Shown here one piece after another: positions 1-9,440 of a stretch of 64,000 nt of DNA. Every line of letters starts with the position of its first letter. Position 1 is the first letter of the stretch. The notes under the pieces were generated by a model, which worked only from the letters and a program-made list of their open reading frames with translations, made no database searches and was not told the DNA's origin. Origin of the DNA: Candidatus Poribacteria bacterium (lineage in GTDB: Bacteria > Poribacteria > WGA-4E > WGA-3G); assembly GCA_022827185.1 (NCBI GenBank), contig JAJDTM010000056.1:124001-188000 (forward strand). The letters run 5' to 3'. The position numbers were made by a program, and so were the translations under genes.

Positions 1-1848
1 GGGGTTCTACTTATTACCGATGGTGGACATAACTCCGGACAGTTATCTTTAGCGGATATTACTGCGTTGGAAGTGCCAGTCTATGCAATTGGTGTCGGCT
101 CGGCAGAAGCCCCAAAGGATATCCAAATTCAGCATGTTGATTACACACCTGTTGCCTACACAAACCACGAAAATATCATCCGTGTGACGGTTGTGCAAAC
201 GGGGTATATCGGTAAAGCGACGCGACTCTCTCTGCGTGAAGTGAAGCGTAAAACCCTTGTAGATACCGCAACATTAACCTTTGAACAGCCCCAAGACGCA
301 ACAGCCGCGAGTACGACCACAAAACACGTTGTTGCGTTAAAATTAACACCGCAGGTCGAAGGGAACTTTCAATATACCGTTGAACTGCCAGCACTTGATG
401 GCGAGTTGACAGAAGCAAACAATCAGAAAACGTTTTCAGTAAAAGTTGTAAAAGCAAAACTCAACGTTTTCTATCTCGAAGGCAGACCGAGGTGGGAGTA
501 CACGTTTTTAAAACGCACATTAGAGCGAGACCCTGATATTGAGGCCACCTGCGCAGTTTTATTACGCAACAGATCTAAGCAGTTTCCGCCTGATAATACA
601 GTGCTTAGCCGTTTAGATGGATACTATCCACAAACGATACCAGCATCCGAAACGCCACGATTCCCTGAAACGCCTGCTGAACTCTCCAAGTACGATGTGT
701 TGATTTTAGGAGACTTAGGCGTTGATCATCTTACCAGCACGCAGCAACGTGCAATTGTTGACTTCGTTGAAATACAAGGAAAATCTATCATATTCCTGCC
801 GTCTCGCAGGATGCTTGGCATGAATGGGCTGCGAAACACGGAATTAGCGCAGCTTTTGCCGATTGACATTCCAAGAGGTGGCTGTCGTCGGCACGATACT
901 GAATCCACTGTCCAACTCACCCAATCCGGCGAGTTTCATCCGATGCTGCAGCTTATGGAGACGCAACGAAATCAACCCTCGGTTTCAGGCGAGCATAACG
1001 CCGCAATCTGGCGAAACATGCCACCTCTGTTTCGATCTTTTAGTGGATTTCGCCTTCGGGGTGGTGCAACAACCCTCATGAAAAGTGGGAAAGGCAACCC
1101 TATTCTGATACTCCAGAGAGCTGGCTTAGGCAAAAGCCTTCTAATTGCGGCGGAGGGACTCTGGAATTGGAGCTTCGGCGTTAATACTTTTAAAGATACC
1201 CGCTACGACGACATCTACGCACGCTTCTGGGCGCAAGCACTGCGGTGGATGGCAACCGACACCGATGACGAAAAATTACATCTTACCGCGGATGCGAATA
1301 CTTATGCTATTGGAGATACAGCGAAGGTCACGGCATATTTATACTCTAAGTCCTATCGCGCGACACAAACGGACGCGACAGTCCAATTTGAAGTCGTGCC
1401 ACCTGAAGGCGCGCCTTTCCAACTCCAGATTCGCGGGGTAACCGAAAGTACGGACGAATCAGCTTCACAGCAGACTGATATGGGGAATCTCTACACGGCT
1501 CAATTTACACTATTACAGAATGGAATCTATCATATTCGTGCCACTGGAAGAACTGGCGACCAGACACTCGGTGAGGATCAAATTGATATCCATGTTCATC
1601 CACAACTCGCTGAATTGGAAGCACCACAACTCAATGAAGACCTGCTGAAACAACTCGCGGCAGAAACTGGCGGTGCCTATTTTACGATGGCGGATGCGAA
1701 ATCGGTAACGGAAAATGTCGCTGATGTCCAAAATCCTGTATTTGTTGATGCGGAACGCGAACTCTGGAACCATCCTTTGATCCTCATTGCAGTCGTCGGA
1801 TTATTAGGAACAGAATGGTTTTTACGCAAACGGATCGGACTGACATAA
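1..1848 (+). CDS. VWA / GATase1-like membrane protein, 5' end missing
   Basis: The reading frame is open from the first base, so the gene starts before the window; the TTG at 67 is internal. The first ~20 visible residues (LLITDGGHNSG) look like the C-terminal half of a von Willebrand factor A domain. A beta-rich Ig-like section follows, then from about visible residue 150 (YLEGRPRWEYTFLKR) a class-I glutamine-amidotransferase-like fold, a second beta domain, and one C-terminal membrane helix (about 589-607) ending in basic residues. This matches the large VWA membrane proteins encoded beside MoxR ATPase, DUF58, DUF4159 and DUF4175 genes, and the last two follow here. The family is thought to act in envelope or metal-linked protein maturation; its exact function is not known. 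The amidotransferase-like domain is probably non-catalytic. Confidence 0.8.
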   Translation, partial: GVLLITDGGHNSGQLSLADITALEVPVYAIGVGSAEAPKDIQIQHVDYTPVAYTNHENIIRVTVVQTGYIGKATRLSLREVKRKTLVDTATLTFEQPQDATAASTTTKHVVALKLTPQVEGNFQYTVELPALDGELTEANNQKTFSVKVVKAKLNVFYLEGRPRWEYTFLKRTLERDPDIEATCAVLLRNRSKQFPPDNTVLSRLDGYYPQTIPASETPRFPETPAELSKYDVLILGDLGVDHLTSTQQRAIVDFVEIQGKSIIFLPSRRMLGMNGLRNTELAQLLPIDIPRGGCRRHDTESTVQLTQSGEFHPMLQLMETQRNQPSVSGEHNAAIWRNMPPLFRSFSGFRLRGGATTLMKSGKGNPILILQRAGLGKSLLIAAEGLWNWSFGVNTFKDTRYDDIYARFWAQALRWMATDTDDEKLHLTADANTYAIGDTAKVTAYLYSKSYRATQTDATVQFEVVPPEGAPFQLQIRGVTESTDESASQQTDMGNLYTAQFTLLQNGIYHIRATGRTGDQTLGEDQIDIHVHPQLAELEAPQLNEDLLKQLAAETGGAYFTMADAKSVTENVADVQNPVFVDAERELWNHPLILIAVVGLLGTEWFLRKRIGLT

Positions 1849-1862
1849 AGGAGCAGGGCACT

Positions 1863-2555
1863 GTGATAGGACTAATAAAGTGGAAACCGGTTTTAATCTG
1901 CTGTCTTCTATTGGGTATATTCGGCGGTGGGCATATTAGACAAAATTTGCTCGCTACTGGTGCCCCAATGACTATTGCCCAAGTCCATTACAGCGGTGGT
2001 GGTGATTGGTATGGGGACGCAACCGTTATTAAGAATTGGCTCCGGCTGCTTCGGACCCGAACGGATATTGAGACCGCTGACGATAGAGTCATTCTTAAAC
2101 TCACGGATCACACCCTTTATCAGTATCCGATGCTCTACCTTGTTGGGCATGGAAATGTTCGATTGACCGAAAGTGAAGTCGAGGCGTTACGGGATTACCT
2201 CATGAAGGGTGGATTTCTGTTTGCAAACGATGATTACGGACTCGACAAGAGCTTCAGACGTGAAATGCAAAGGGTCTTTCCTGAACAAGAACTACAACCG
2301 ATACCGAATACACACCTAATTTATCGTTGTTTCTATGAACTGAAAGGGCTACCGAAAATTCATGAACATGATGGCGAACCCGCACAAGGATTTGGACTCT
2401 TCCACGATGGGCGAATGGTCGTTTATTATGCTTACAGTGCGGACATCGGCGATGGACTCGAAAATGCTGATGTACACCCAACGGATACACCACAGGTACG
2501 CGAACTCGCTGCAAAAATGGCGGTTAATATCGCTGTATATGCACTCATACACTAA
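1863..2555 (+). CDS. DUF4159 family protein
   Basis: A 230-residue protein with an N-terminal membrane anchor or signal (about residues 8-24) followed by a DUF4159 domain: SGGGDWYGD at 44-52 and GGFLFANDD at 116-124, the usual landmarks of this amidotransferase-like fold. I choose the GTG at 1863 because an AAAGGAG Shine-Dalgarno lies at about 1847-1853, right over the stop codon of the preceding VWA gene; an upstream ATG at 1815 is inside that gene and lacks a ribosome site. It is the middle gene of a VWA-DUF4159-DUF4175 operon. The function is unknown. It probably acts at the periplasmic face with its two neighbours. Confidence 0.85.
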   Translation: MIGLIKWKPVLICCLLLGIFGGGHIRQNLLATGAPMTIAQVHYSGGGDWYGDATVIKNWLRLLRTRTDIETADDRVILKLTDHTLYQYPMLYLVGHGNVRLTESEVEALRDYLMKGGFLFANDDYGLDKSFRREMQRVFPEQELQPIPNTHLIYRCFYELKGLPKIHEHDGEPAQGFGLFHDGRMVVYYAYSADIGDGLENADVHPTDTPQVRELAAKMAVNIAVYALIH

Positions 2556-2568
2556 AAGGGCAAGGTAA

Positions 2569-5500
2569 ATGAACACACAAAATGTAAACAAGGCTTATGA
2601 AAACCTAATTGCTCGATTGGGGGCAATTCGGCGACAGTGGTGGTGGCTCACTTTTTCTGAAGGTCTACTAAAATGCATCGGTATTCTTGCACTTGTCACG
2701 GTGGGCACCCTTATCATTTTAGCCATTAATATTCAAGCGTGGCAGTCTCCTTTTTTGCTCTGGGCTCGTGTCGGGATTCTCTTACTATCAGTAGCCATCG
2801 GTGGTATCTATACCCTCATCCGAACGCTTATTTTACCGCTCTGTCGTCGACGCACGGATGCTGCGATTGCATCGCGTCTCGAATCGACACAAGCGGAAAG
2901 TGAACTCGCATCCGAAAACCGGATTCTGAGCGCTGTGCAGCTTTGGAAGAACTTGACAGATAACCGACTCGGTTATGCACCGGAATTTATTGAACACCTG
3001 ATTATTCAAACCGACGAAGATATGAAAAATATCCAACATAGACGGGTGTTTCAAACCGAATTTCGGAAAATTAAGCGGAATGCAGGTATTGCTGTTGCGG
3101 GCGTAGGGCTTCTACTCATCACCCACTTTCTCTTGCCCAACGCTTTTACCGGTTTAGCCACTGCCTTTCAAACTTTGCCACAGACGCTACCGGACACCAA
3201 GGGAGATTCAAAACACGCTATCCAGATTACGGAAATTCAACCCGGCAGTGTTCAAATTGAACGCGGCACCGATGTTAAGGTCACCGCAAAGGTAACCGGA
3301 CACATCGGCGCGCCAGTTACACTCTATTACCGTGTCGGAGACGGCAGTGAAGATACGTCAACAGTCGCGTGGCAGCCGATGCCGATGCAGCGCACAAACA
3401 ACCTACAGGTGCCAGAAACTGATCCCTTTTACCACGTGACCCTTAAAAATGTGAACCGTCCGCTCCAATACTATATCAATGTCAAAGAGGTAGCGTCGGC
3501 ACAGTATCAGGTGACAATTAGCGATGAACCGATTGTTACCCAATTTCAGTATCGGCTTAGCTACCCCGCCTACACGCAACTGCAATCTCAGACATTTCCA
3601 GCGAACACAGGCGATATCCAAGCACTCTTCGGAACAGAACTCGTATTTACTGGCGAAAGTAACAAACCGCTTGAGAAAGCGCACCTCGCGTTTGAAGAAT
3701 CTGATGATGTGCCTTTGGAGATTACAGCACCGCCCCCGCCTGAGTCCCTTGTAGAGCCAATAGAAGCCGGACAGGTCCCGGAAACAATCCCAAAACCTCC
3801 TACAATGCGTGGGACTTTTGTTGCGCAACAGAGTGGAAACTACCGGATCCACATTATTGATGTTGAAGGCTTTACAAATCGCGATCCTATTAACTATACG
3901 CTCACCGTTCTCAGAGATGCTGCGCCTGATGTCAATATCGTTTCACCTGCGCGGGATACCGTTTTGGATAATGAAATGTTAGTGGAACTACAAGTGGAAG
4001 CTGCTGATGACTACGGCATACAAGCACTTCAACTGGTATATCATGTTGAGGCGGAGGGTGCCGAAGAGATAAACGTCCCCTTGAAGCGGTGGGGTGTCGA
4101 GAACACACCTGTCCGCAGGTCAGTCTCCGTATCATACACGTGGGATGTTGACCGGATCGGTATCTTTCCGGGTGAGATAATTGCTTATTACGTTCAGGCG
4201 CTGGATAACGATAACGTCTCAGGACCGAATATCGGCAAGTCTCCGACCTATACGCTCCGTTTCCCATCGCTCTCCGAATTATACGATTCTGTTGCTACCG
4301 AGCAGGAGACAGAACAACAAGGTCTGGAAGAACTCGTTGATGAGCAAGCAGATGCCACAGGTTTGATTGACACGCTACTCGGTAAAATCAGAAAGAGCCA
4401 AGAACTCACCCTTAACGATGAGAGTTTGATGCAACAGGTGCTTGAAAATCAGAAGCAGATTGAGCAGACAGCGAAGCAGTTAGTTGATGATATGAAGCAG
4501 ACTGCCGAAGAGATGGAACAGAATCAACTCTTTGACGCTGAGACGATACAAAAGTATCAGGAACTACAAAATCTGATGGAGAAAGCACTCTCTGAAGAAC
4601 ATAAAGAGATTTTGCGGAAGTTGTCAGAGGCGTTGGCGAAGCAGCAGATGAATGAACAAGAGAGATCAATGATGGAAGCGAATCTCAACCAAGAACAGTT
4701 TTTACAGCAACTGGAGCGCGCGAAGTCGCTTTATGAACAGATTCTCCTCCAACAGGAACTCGAAGCGGCTGCCAAACAGGCAAAAGCACTCGCTGAACAA
4801 CAGAAGCAGTTGATGGATACGTTGGGAACCTTACCGCAGTCTACCCCGACAAACGATCTCGCAGAAAAAGAGGACAAAGTCGGTGAGGAATTCGGGAAAC
4901 TCAGTGAGAAATTAGATAACCTCGGCACTGAAATGGGCGAACTCGCGGAGAATAAAGAGAACGCTCCACCACAGATAGAACGGCTCGCAGACGAGATCAA
5001 ACGCCTCAACCAGTTTGCGAAAGATCATAACCTACCTGAGGACCTTAAAACGACCAGTCAAAATCTCCGAAGCGGGCAGAATACAGAGGCACTTGAATCC
5101 GGGCGTGCAGCCGAACAGACGCTGACAGAACTCGCACAAGGGTTAGATAACGCTTTGGCATTCATGGAAGGCGCGAACGCAAACGAAACCATGACGGCTA
5201 TGCAAGAAGCCGTTGAGAGCGGGCTTCACCTCTCACATCTCCATGAGGAAGTCCTTTCCAAGACAAATGACCTCATTACTGCTGGACAGACCGAGGCTTA
5301 TATTCCGAGTGAAATCTTGCAATTACAACAACTCGCAGCGAATGAACTTAGCACAGCGGAAGGGATCGCTCAACTTTCCAATAAACTTTGGGAGTTAGGG
5401 AACCGACAGATAGAGGTGCCGAACAAAGTTATCTGGCATCTCAACGCCACGAACGATGCACTCTCCCGTGCTGCACGCGCCTTAGAAGATAGACAACCCA

Positions 5501-6162
5501 GTCTCGCTATGCCAATTCAGAGAACCGCACTTGCTGATCTCAATCAGGCTGTTTTTGAACTCCTTGATGCGATGGCCCAGATGAACCAACAGATGGATGC
5601 CAGCGGGTTGGAGAACATGATGGAACAGCTCCAGCAACTCGCTGAGAGTCAGGAGCAATTAAACCAGATGGCGCAAAACCTGAGTCAACAGATGCGAGAA
5701 CAGGGACAAACCCCCGGCTTTGAACAGATGATGCGTCAACTCGCCGCACAACAGGAGATGATTAGAGAAGCGACCGAACGCCTTGCCGAACGCGCAGAAC
5801 AGATGGCACAAATGTTGGGGAGCCTCGAAGAGGTCGCTGAGGACATGACGGAAGTTGAGAAAGCACTCCGACAGGGTGAACTCAGTGATCAAGTGCTCAA
5901 TAGACAGCAGCAAATCTTGACGCGGATGCTTGATAGTTTAAAATCGCTGCAAAAACGGGATGTTGGTAAACAGCGTAAGGCTGAGGTCGCACAGAGACCA
6001 GAAACGCCTGCTCAGGAAGTCCCACCGCTGCATCCTGAACTCCTCGAAATCGTTCAGAAATTGGAAGCCGCGCCACACGCAAAGGAGTTTGAGGACATTC
6101 CGTTCCAGTACCGAGAACAACTGCGGCGGTATTTCAAAGCACTTTCACAGAAAACGCAGTAA
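2569..6162 (+). CDS. DUF4175 family membrane protein with long coiled coil
   Basis: A 1197-residue protein. Two membrane helices occur at about 31-55 and 61-90 and a third at about 172-191. A large extracytoplasmic beta-rich region follows to about 570, then a very long Gln/Glu/Met-rich coiled coil to about 1150. This layout (TM hairpin, TM, beta domains, coiled-coil tail) is that of DUF4175 proteins found next to DUF4159 and VWA genes. The start has an AAAAGGGCAAGG ribosome site and lies 13 nt after the DUF4159 gene, so the three are co-transcribed. The likely role is a structural or scaffolding partner of the VWA proteins in the envelope; no enzymatic motif is visible. Confidence 0.8.
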   Translation: MNTQNVNKAYENLIARLGAIRRQWWWLTFSEGLLKCIGILALVTVGTLIILAINIQAWQSPFLLWARVGILLLSVAIGGIYTLIRTLILPLCRRRTDAAIASRLESTQAESELASENRILSAVQLWKNLTDNRLGYAPEFIEHLIIQTDEDMKNIQHRRVFQTEFRKIKRNAGIAVAGVGLLLITHFLLPNAFTGLATAFQTLPQTLPDTKGDSKHAIQITEIQPGSVQIERGTDVKVTAKVTGHIGAPVTLYYRVGDGSEDTSTVAWQPMPMQRTNNLQVPETDPFYHVTLKNVNRPLQYYINVKEVASAQYQVTISDEPIVTQFQYRLSYPAYTQLQSQTFPANTGDIQALFGTELVFTGESNKPLEKAHLAFEESDDVPLEITAPPPPESLVEPIEAGQVPETIPKPPTMRGTFVAQQSGNYRIHIIDVEGFTNRDPINYTLTVLRDAAPDVNIVSPARDTVLDNEMLVELQVEAADDYGIQALQLVYHVEAEGAEEINVPLKRWGVENTPVRRSVSVSYTWDVDRIGIFPGEIIAYYVQALDNDNVSGPNIGKSPTYTLRFPSLSELYDSVATEQETEQQGLEELVDEQADATGLIDTLLGKIRKSQELTLNDESLMQQVLENQKQIEQTAKQLVDDMKQTAEEMEQNQLFDAETIQKYQELQNLMEKALSEEHKEILRKLSEALAKQQMNEQERSMMEANLNQEQFLQQLERAKSLYEQILLQQELEAAAKQAKALAEQQKQLMDTLGTLPQSTPTNDLAEKEDKVGEEFGKLSEKLDNLGTEMGELAENKENAPPQIERLADEIKRLNQFAKDHNLPEDLKTTSQNLRSGQNTEALESGRAAEQTLTELAQGLDNALAFMEGANANETMTAMQEAVESGLHLSHLHEEVLSKTNDLITAGQTEAYIPSEILQLQQLAANELSTAEGIAQLSNKLWELGNRQIEVPNKVIWHLNATNDALSRAARALEDRQPSLAMPIQRTALADLNQAVFELLDAMAQMNQQMDASGLENMMEQLQQLAESQEQLNQMAQNLSQQMREQGQTPGFEQMMRQLAAQQEMIREATERLAERAEQMAQMLGSLEEVAEDMTEVEKALRQGELSDQVLNRQQQILTRMLDSLKSLQKRDVGKQRKAEVAQRPETPAQEVPPLHPELLEIVQKLEAAPHAKEFEDIPFQYREQLRRYFKALSQKTQ

Positions 6163-6177
6163 ATACATTTTCTTAAT

Positions 6178-6299
6178 TAGGACTTACGCACTTCCTCTTA
6201 AAGTCCCCCTGATAAGGAGGATTTAGGGGGTTAAAACGTTTGAATATCTACTTTGGACGTGCAAAATATCCGTTTTCTGCTAAATTTGCGTAAGTCCTA
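6178..6299. mobile_element. 122 bp MITE-like element with TTAAT target repeats
   Basis: The ends are perfect 13 bp inverted repeats, TAGGACTTACGCA at 6178-6190 and its complement at 6287-6299. TTAAT occurs directly outside both ends (6173-6177 and 6300-6304), as expected for a 5 bp target duplication. The interior carries the palindromic AAGTCCCCCTGATAAGG unit (6200-6232). No coding capacity, so movement would need a transposase encoded elsewhere. Confidence 0.75.
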
Positions 6300-6329
6300 T
6301 TAATAACGAATGCAATGAAAGGATAACGT

Positions 6330-7349
6330 ATGAAAACAGCGGTCAGTATCGTTGACGATGCATTTTACATCAACGGAAACATTACTTACCCAGGTCGTTC
6401 CTATCAAGGACATAAGGTCGAAGGGTTGCTCATCAACACCCGCATGGTGCAAGGCATCTTTGATGACAGGAACCCAGAGACCATACATCTTTGGGAATAC
6501 CCAGACACCGGAGAATGGGACCCCGAACGCAATACCCGCGAATTTTTAGCAGCGATGCCGACATGGCGCGCACACGGCGTATTGGCGTTCACCATCAACC
6601 TCCAAGGCGGGAGTCCCGAAGGCTACTCCAAAGCACAACCGTGGCACAATTCCGGTATAGAAGCCGATGGCAGCCTCAATCCTGATTATCTGTCGCGCCT
6701 TGAACGCATTATCGATTTCGCCGATGTGCTCGGTATGGTCGTCATCCTCGGTTATTTCTATTTTGGTCAGGACCAGCGAGTTAAGGATGAGAACGCCGTC
6801 AAAAACGCCGTTGACAACGCAACTGGATGGCTCTTCGACAAAGGGTACACCAATGTTATCGTTGAAGTGAACAACGAATGCAACGTCAGAGCATATACGC
6901 ATGAAATTCTAAAACCGCAACGGGTACACGAATTGATTGAACGTGTAAAAGCGACGACACGCGACGGTAATAGATTCCTCGTTGGCACGAGTTACGGTGG
7001 GGGTAAGGTGCCACTCGAAAATGTCGTCCGTGCCTCCGATTTTCTACTTGTCCACGGAAACGGGGTCAGCGATCCGAATCGCATCATTGAGATGGTGCAA
7101 CAGACACGCGAGGTACCCGGCTACCGTCCGATGCCGATCCTTTTCAACGAAGACGACCATTTCGATTTTGATAAACCTTTGAACAACTTCGTTGCTGCTG
7201 TCAGTCAATACGCCTCATGGGGCTATTTCGATCCGGGTGAAAACGATTATCACCACGGTTACCAATCCGTCCCGGTCCAATGGCAAATCAACACATCCCG
7301 CAAACGTGATTTTTTCCAGAAGGCTCGCGATATCACGGGTTGTTCTTGA
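6330..7349 (+). CDS. Clan GH-A-like (cellulase-fold) TIM-barrel protein
   Basis: A 339-residue protein without a signal peptide, so probably cytoplasmic. The sequence reads as a (beta/alpha)8 barrel of the cellulase / clan GH-A type: VNNECN places an Asn-Glu pair at 182-183, where these enzymes have their acid/base, and PILFNEDD gives a second glutamate at 274, in the nucleophile position. The region AFTINLQGG at about 86-94 resembles barrel strand beta-3. The substrate cannot be deduced. The gene stands alone after the MITE-like element, with an AAAGGAT ribosome site. Assignment to a numbered GH family is not possible by eye; a barrel of related fold with another reaction is the main alternative. 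Confidence 0.65.
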   Translation: MKTAVSIVDDAFYINGNITYPGRSYQGHKVEGLLINTRMVQGIFDDRNPETIHLWEYPDTGEWDPERNTREFLAAMPTWRAHGVLAFTINLQGGSPEGYSKAQPWHNSGIEADGSLNPDYLSRLERIIDFADVLGMVVILGYFYFGQDQRVKDENAVKNAVDNATGWLFDKGYTNVIVEVNNECNVRAYTHEILKPQRVHELIERVKATTRDGNRFLVGTSYGGGKVPLENVVRASDFLLVHGNGVSDPNRIIEMVQQTREVPGYRPMPILFNEDDHFDFDKPLNNFVAAVSQYASWGYFDPGENDYHHGYQSVPVQWQINTSRKRDFFQKARDITGCS

Positions 7350-7434
7350 TAGCGTCAGAAACCGAGCCTGAAACGAAGTGGAAAGGTTTTGCTTGGGTAT
7401 TTCTTCAATTATACGAAGAAGTGCGTCAACACTC

Positions 7435-7469
7435 AAACCCATCTGAACGAACCGCAAGGAAATTTAAAA
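7435..7469 (+). repeat. Direct repeat, upstream copy (35 bp)
   Basis: This stretch (AAACCC-T-CTGAACGAACC and onward to GGAAATTTAAAA) recurs with one change at 7551-7585. The downstream copy carries the ribosome site of the slipin gene; this copy has the same site but no gene after it, so it is a duplicated leader. Confidence 0.8.
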
Positions 7470-7550
7470 AGGTGTTTATCTTCATAGTATCAGGAAAGTA
7501 GCCTGTAATGTAATGGAAGGCGGATTTACGCACAGAAGCGTCAAAGTTCC

Positions 7551-7585
7551 AAACCCACCTGAACGAACCGCAAGGAAATTTAAAA
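7551..7585 (+). repeat. Direct repeat, downstream copy carrying slipin ribosome site
   Basis: Second copy of the 35 bp unit at 7435-7469. Its AAGGAA lies about 10 nt before ATG 7588 and decides the slipin start. Confidence 0.8.
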
Positions 7586-7587
7586 GT

Positions 7588-8352
7588 ATGTTACCACAGA
7601 TTGAACCCATCTATTTTGCCATTGCCGTTGTCGTTATTATTTTGCTAACGACAAGCGTCCGAATCCTCAAAGAATACGAGCGCGCCGTTATCTTCCGGCT
7701 CGGACGATTGACTGGGACCCGCGGTCCCGGACTCGTCCTTATGATACCGTTCTGGATTGAGCGGATGCAAAAAATCAGCCTCCGTGTTATCGTCAACGAT
7801 GTCACCCCACAAGATGTCATTACAAAAGACAACGTCTCCGTAAGCGTTAACGCCGTACTGACGTTCAGGGTAACCGAAGCGGATAAGGCTGTGATTGAAG
7901 TCGAGGACTTCGGTTTCGCAATCTCCCAAGTCGCACAGACGACACTCCGGAGTGTCCTTGGGCGCGCTGAACTCGACGATCTGCTTTCCGAACGCGAAAA
8001 ACTGAATCAGGATTTAGAGGAGATCATCAAAAGGCATTGTGAACCGTGGGGTGTTGAGGTGCAGGCAATGGAAATCAAGCACGTGGATCTCCCCGTCGAA
8101 ATGCAACGCGCAATGGCGCAGCAAGCAGAAGCGGAACGCGAACGCCGCGCCAAAGTCATACACGCCGAAGGTGAATTTGAATCTGCCCAGGTGTTAACAG
8201 ATGCAGCAGAAATTCTCAGTCAAACCCCGACAGCCGTACAGCTCCGATTCCTACAAGCATTAGTAGAAGTCAGTGCCGAGAAAAACTCAACCGTCGTCTT
8301 CCCAATCCCGATTGACCTACTCAGTCCGTTCCTCGAAAAACTGAAAGATTAA
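7588..8352 (+). CDS. SPFH/band 7 protein, slipin type
   Basis: A 254-residue protein from ATG 7588: one N-terminal membrane helix (about 7-25), then an SPFH domain (FRLGRLTGTRGPGL, KISLRVIVNDVTPQDVITKD, about 35-190) and a short Glu/Ala/Arg-rich helix (AQQAEAERERRAKVI) that drives oligomerisation. These are membrane microdomain scaffolds related to stomatin. Slipins usually sit beside an NfeD-type protein; none is seen here. The frame is open upstream to 7513, but those 25 residues come from a duplicated leader and the ribosome site AAGGAA at about 7572 fits 7588. Confidence 0.88.
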   Translation: MLPQIEPIYFAIAVVVIILLTTSVRILKEYERAVIFRLGRLTGTRGPGLVLMIPFWIERMQKISLRVIVNDVTPQDVITKDNVSVSVNAVLTFRVTEADKAVIEVEDFGFAISQVAQTTLRSVLGRAELDDLLSEREKLNQDLEEIIKRHCEPWGVEVQAMEIKHVDLPVEMQRAMAQQAEAERERRAKVIHAEGEFESAQVLTDAAEILSQTPTAVQLRFLQALVEVSAEKNSTVVFPIPIDLLSPFLEKLKD

Positions 8353-8385
8353 AAGTTTATGGTGATATGTAATACAATTTCTGTT

Positions 8386-8440
8386 TAGGACTTACGCACA
8401 GCTTCTTAAAGTCCCCCTGATAAGGGAGATTTAGGGGGTT
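8386..8440 (+). repeat. Left half of the TAGGACTTACGCA element, solo
   Basis: TAGGACTTACGCA at 8386-8398 is followed by the same CTTCTTAAAGTCCCCCTGA palindrome and TTAGGGGGTTAAAA as in the element at 6178-6299, but no right terminus follows. Its AGGGGG (8433-8438) sits about 10 nt before the ATG at 8448 and would act as the ribosome site. Confidence 0.7.
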
Positions 8441-8447
8441 AAAAATC

Positions 8448-9362
8448 ATGAACACGCATCAAGCAAACCGGTACACACAGTTCATCACACCCCTCGGCGG
8501 AATTATTGCCTTTTCCTGTTTTTTCTTGCCGTGGGTGGAAAGAGGTGCACCGTTCATGCCGACAATAGAGAAAGATGGTAGTCTCACTTACAGTATGTCA
8601 GGAGTTGATTTTTTCTTGACTAACTTTCTTGCGCGAAATGCCTCCCTCATTGCAGTCGCTTTTATCGCAAGTGTCTTAATTATTAGTTTGAGCCTATACA
8701 TGGTAATCCGTCGGACACCTTGGAAATCCAGAGTGCCAATTCTTATAAGTGCTGGTATCGGACTTTCGCATCTGTTAACGGAGTATCTTTGGCATGTAAG
8801 GGTGTCACAGCTGCCAGGTGTTAGTAGTTATTCCGCTCAAGTGGGTTTTTGGGGGACAATTATAGGGTTTGTCGTCACTGTCATTGGTGTTTTTTTAATC
8901 AGGCGGGAAGATGTGAACGGAGCCGCCAAAGTTTCTGTAGAAGCAAGACAACCGTGGTCTATCATACACGCTGGCGGAATGCTTGCACTTGTTTGTGTCT
9001 TCATGCCCTGGGGCGGAATTAGTTCCCTAATAGATAGATCCGGTTTTAGTGCTATGAGTCGGCAGCCGCTTATCATGTTTGTTTTCATCGCGTCCATGGT
9101 CACCGTTGGTGTCAGTTTTTACGCATTGGCGCGGGAGCCCTACTGGAAATTAAGAGCACCCGTTTTCGTTAGTGTGGGCATTGGACTTGGGATTCTTTTA
9201 TCCTACTGTGCGAATCTCTATATTCACGAGATTGCCAGGCAAAATATCTTAGGAAGGCCCCGTAGCACAACGACTGAATATCCTATCGAATTTGGCTTGT
9301 GGGGCACAGTTATCGGATATGTCATCACTGCAGTTGGGGTGTTCTTAACCAGAAGAAAATAG
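8448..9362 (+). CDS. Internally duplicated multi-spanning membrane protein
   Basis: A 304-residue hydrophobic protein with about eight helices. It is two copies of one unit: residues ~15-152 and ~170-304 both run GG-(I/M)(I/L)A then F(L/M)PW, later a helix, then PWKSRVPILISAGIG or PYWKLRAPVFVSVGIG, and finish FGLWGTVIGYVITAVGVFL or FWGTIIGFVVTVIGVFL followed by RR. I do not recognise a named family, and no catalytic motif is evident. The start depends on an AGGGGG supplied by the repeat upstream. A strong terminator follows at 9441. Confidence 0.7.
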   Translation: MNTHQANRYTQFITPLGGIIAFSCFFLPWVERGAPFMPTIEKDGSLTYSMSGVDFFLTNFLARNASLIAVAFIASVLIISLSLYMVIRRTPWKSRVPILISAGIGLSHLLTEYLWHVRVSQLPGVSSYSAQVGFWGTIIGFVVTVIGVFLIRREDVNGAAKVSVEARQPWSIIHAGGMLALVCVFMPWGGISSLIDRSGFSAMSRQPLIMFVFIASMVTVGVSFYALAREPYWKLRAPVFVSVGIGLGILLSYCANLYIHEIARQNILGRPRSTTTEYPIEFGLWGTVIGYVITAVGVFLTRRK

Positions 9363-9440
9363 AGACACGCGAGTAGAGGTCCCCGCAAAATCTGGATAAC
9401 ATCTATTCAATTTCCGCCGTTAAAAAAAACAATTTTACCA

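Noticed and set aside
4731..5009. Minus-strand Ser/Ala-rich ORF
   Set aside because: It is the antisense of the Gln/Glu/Ala-rich coiled coil of the DUF4175 gene.
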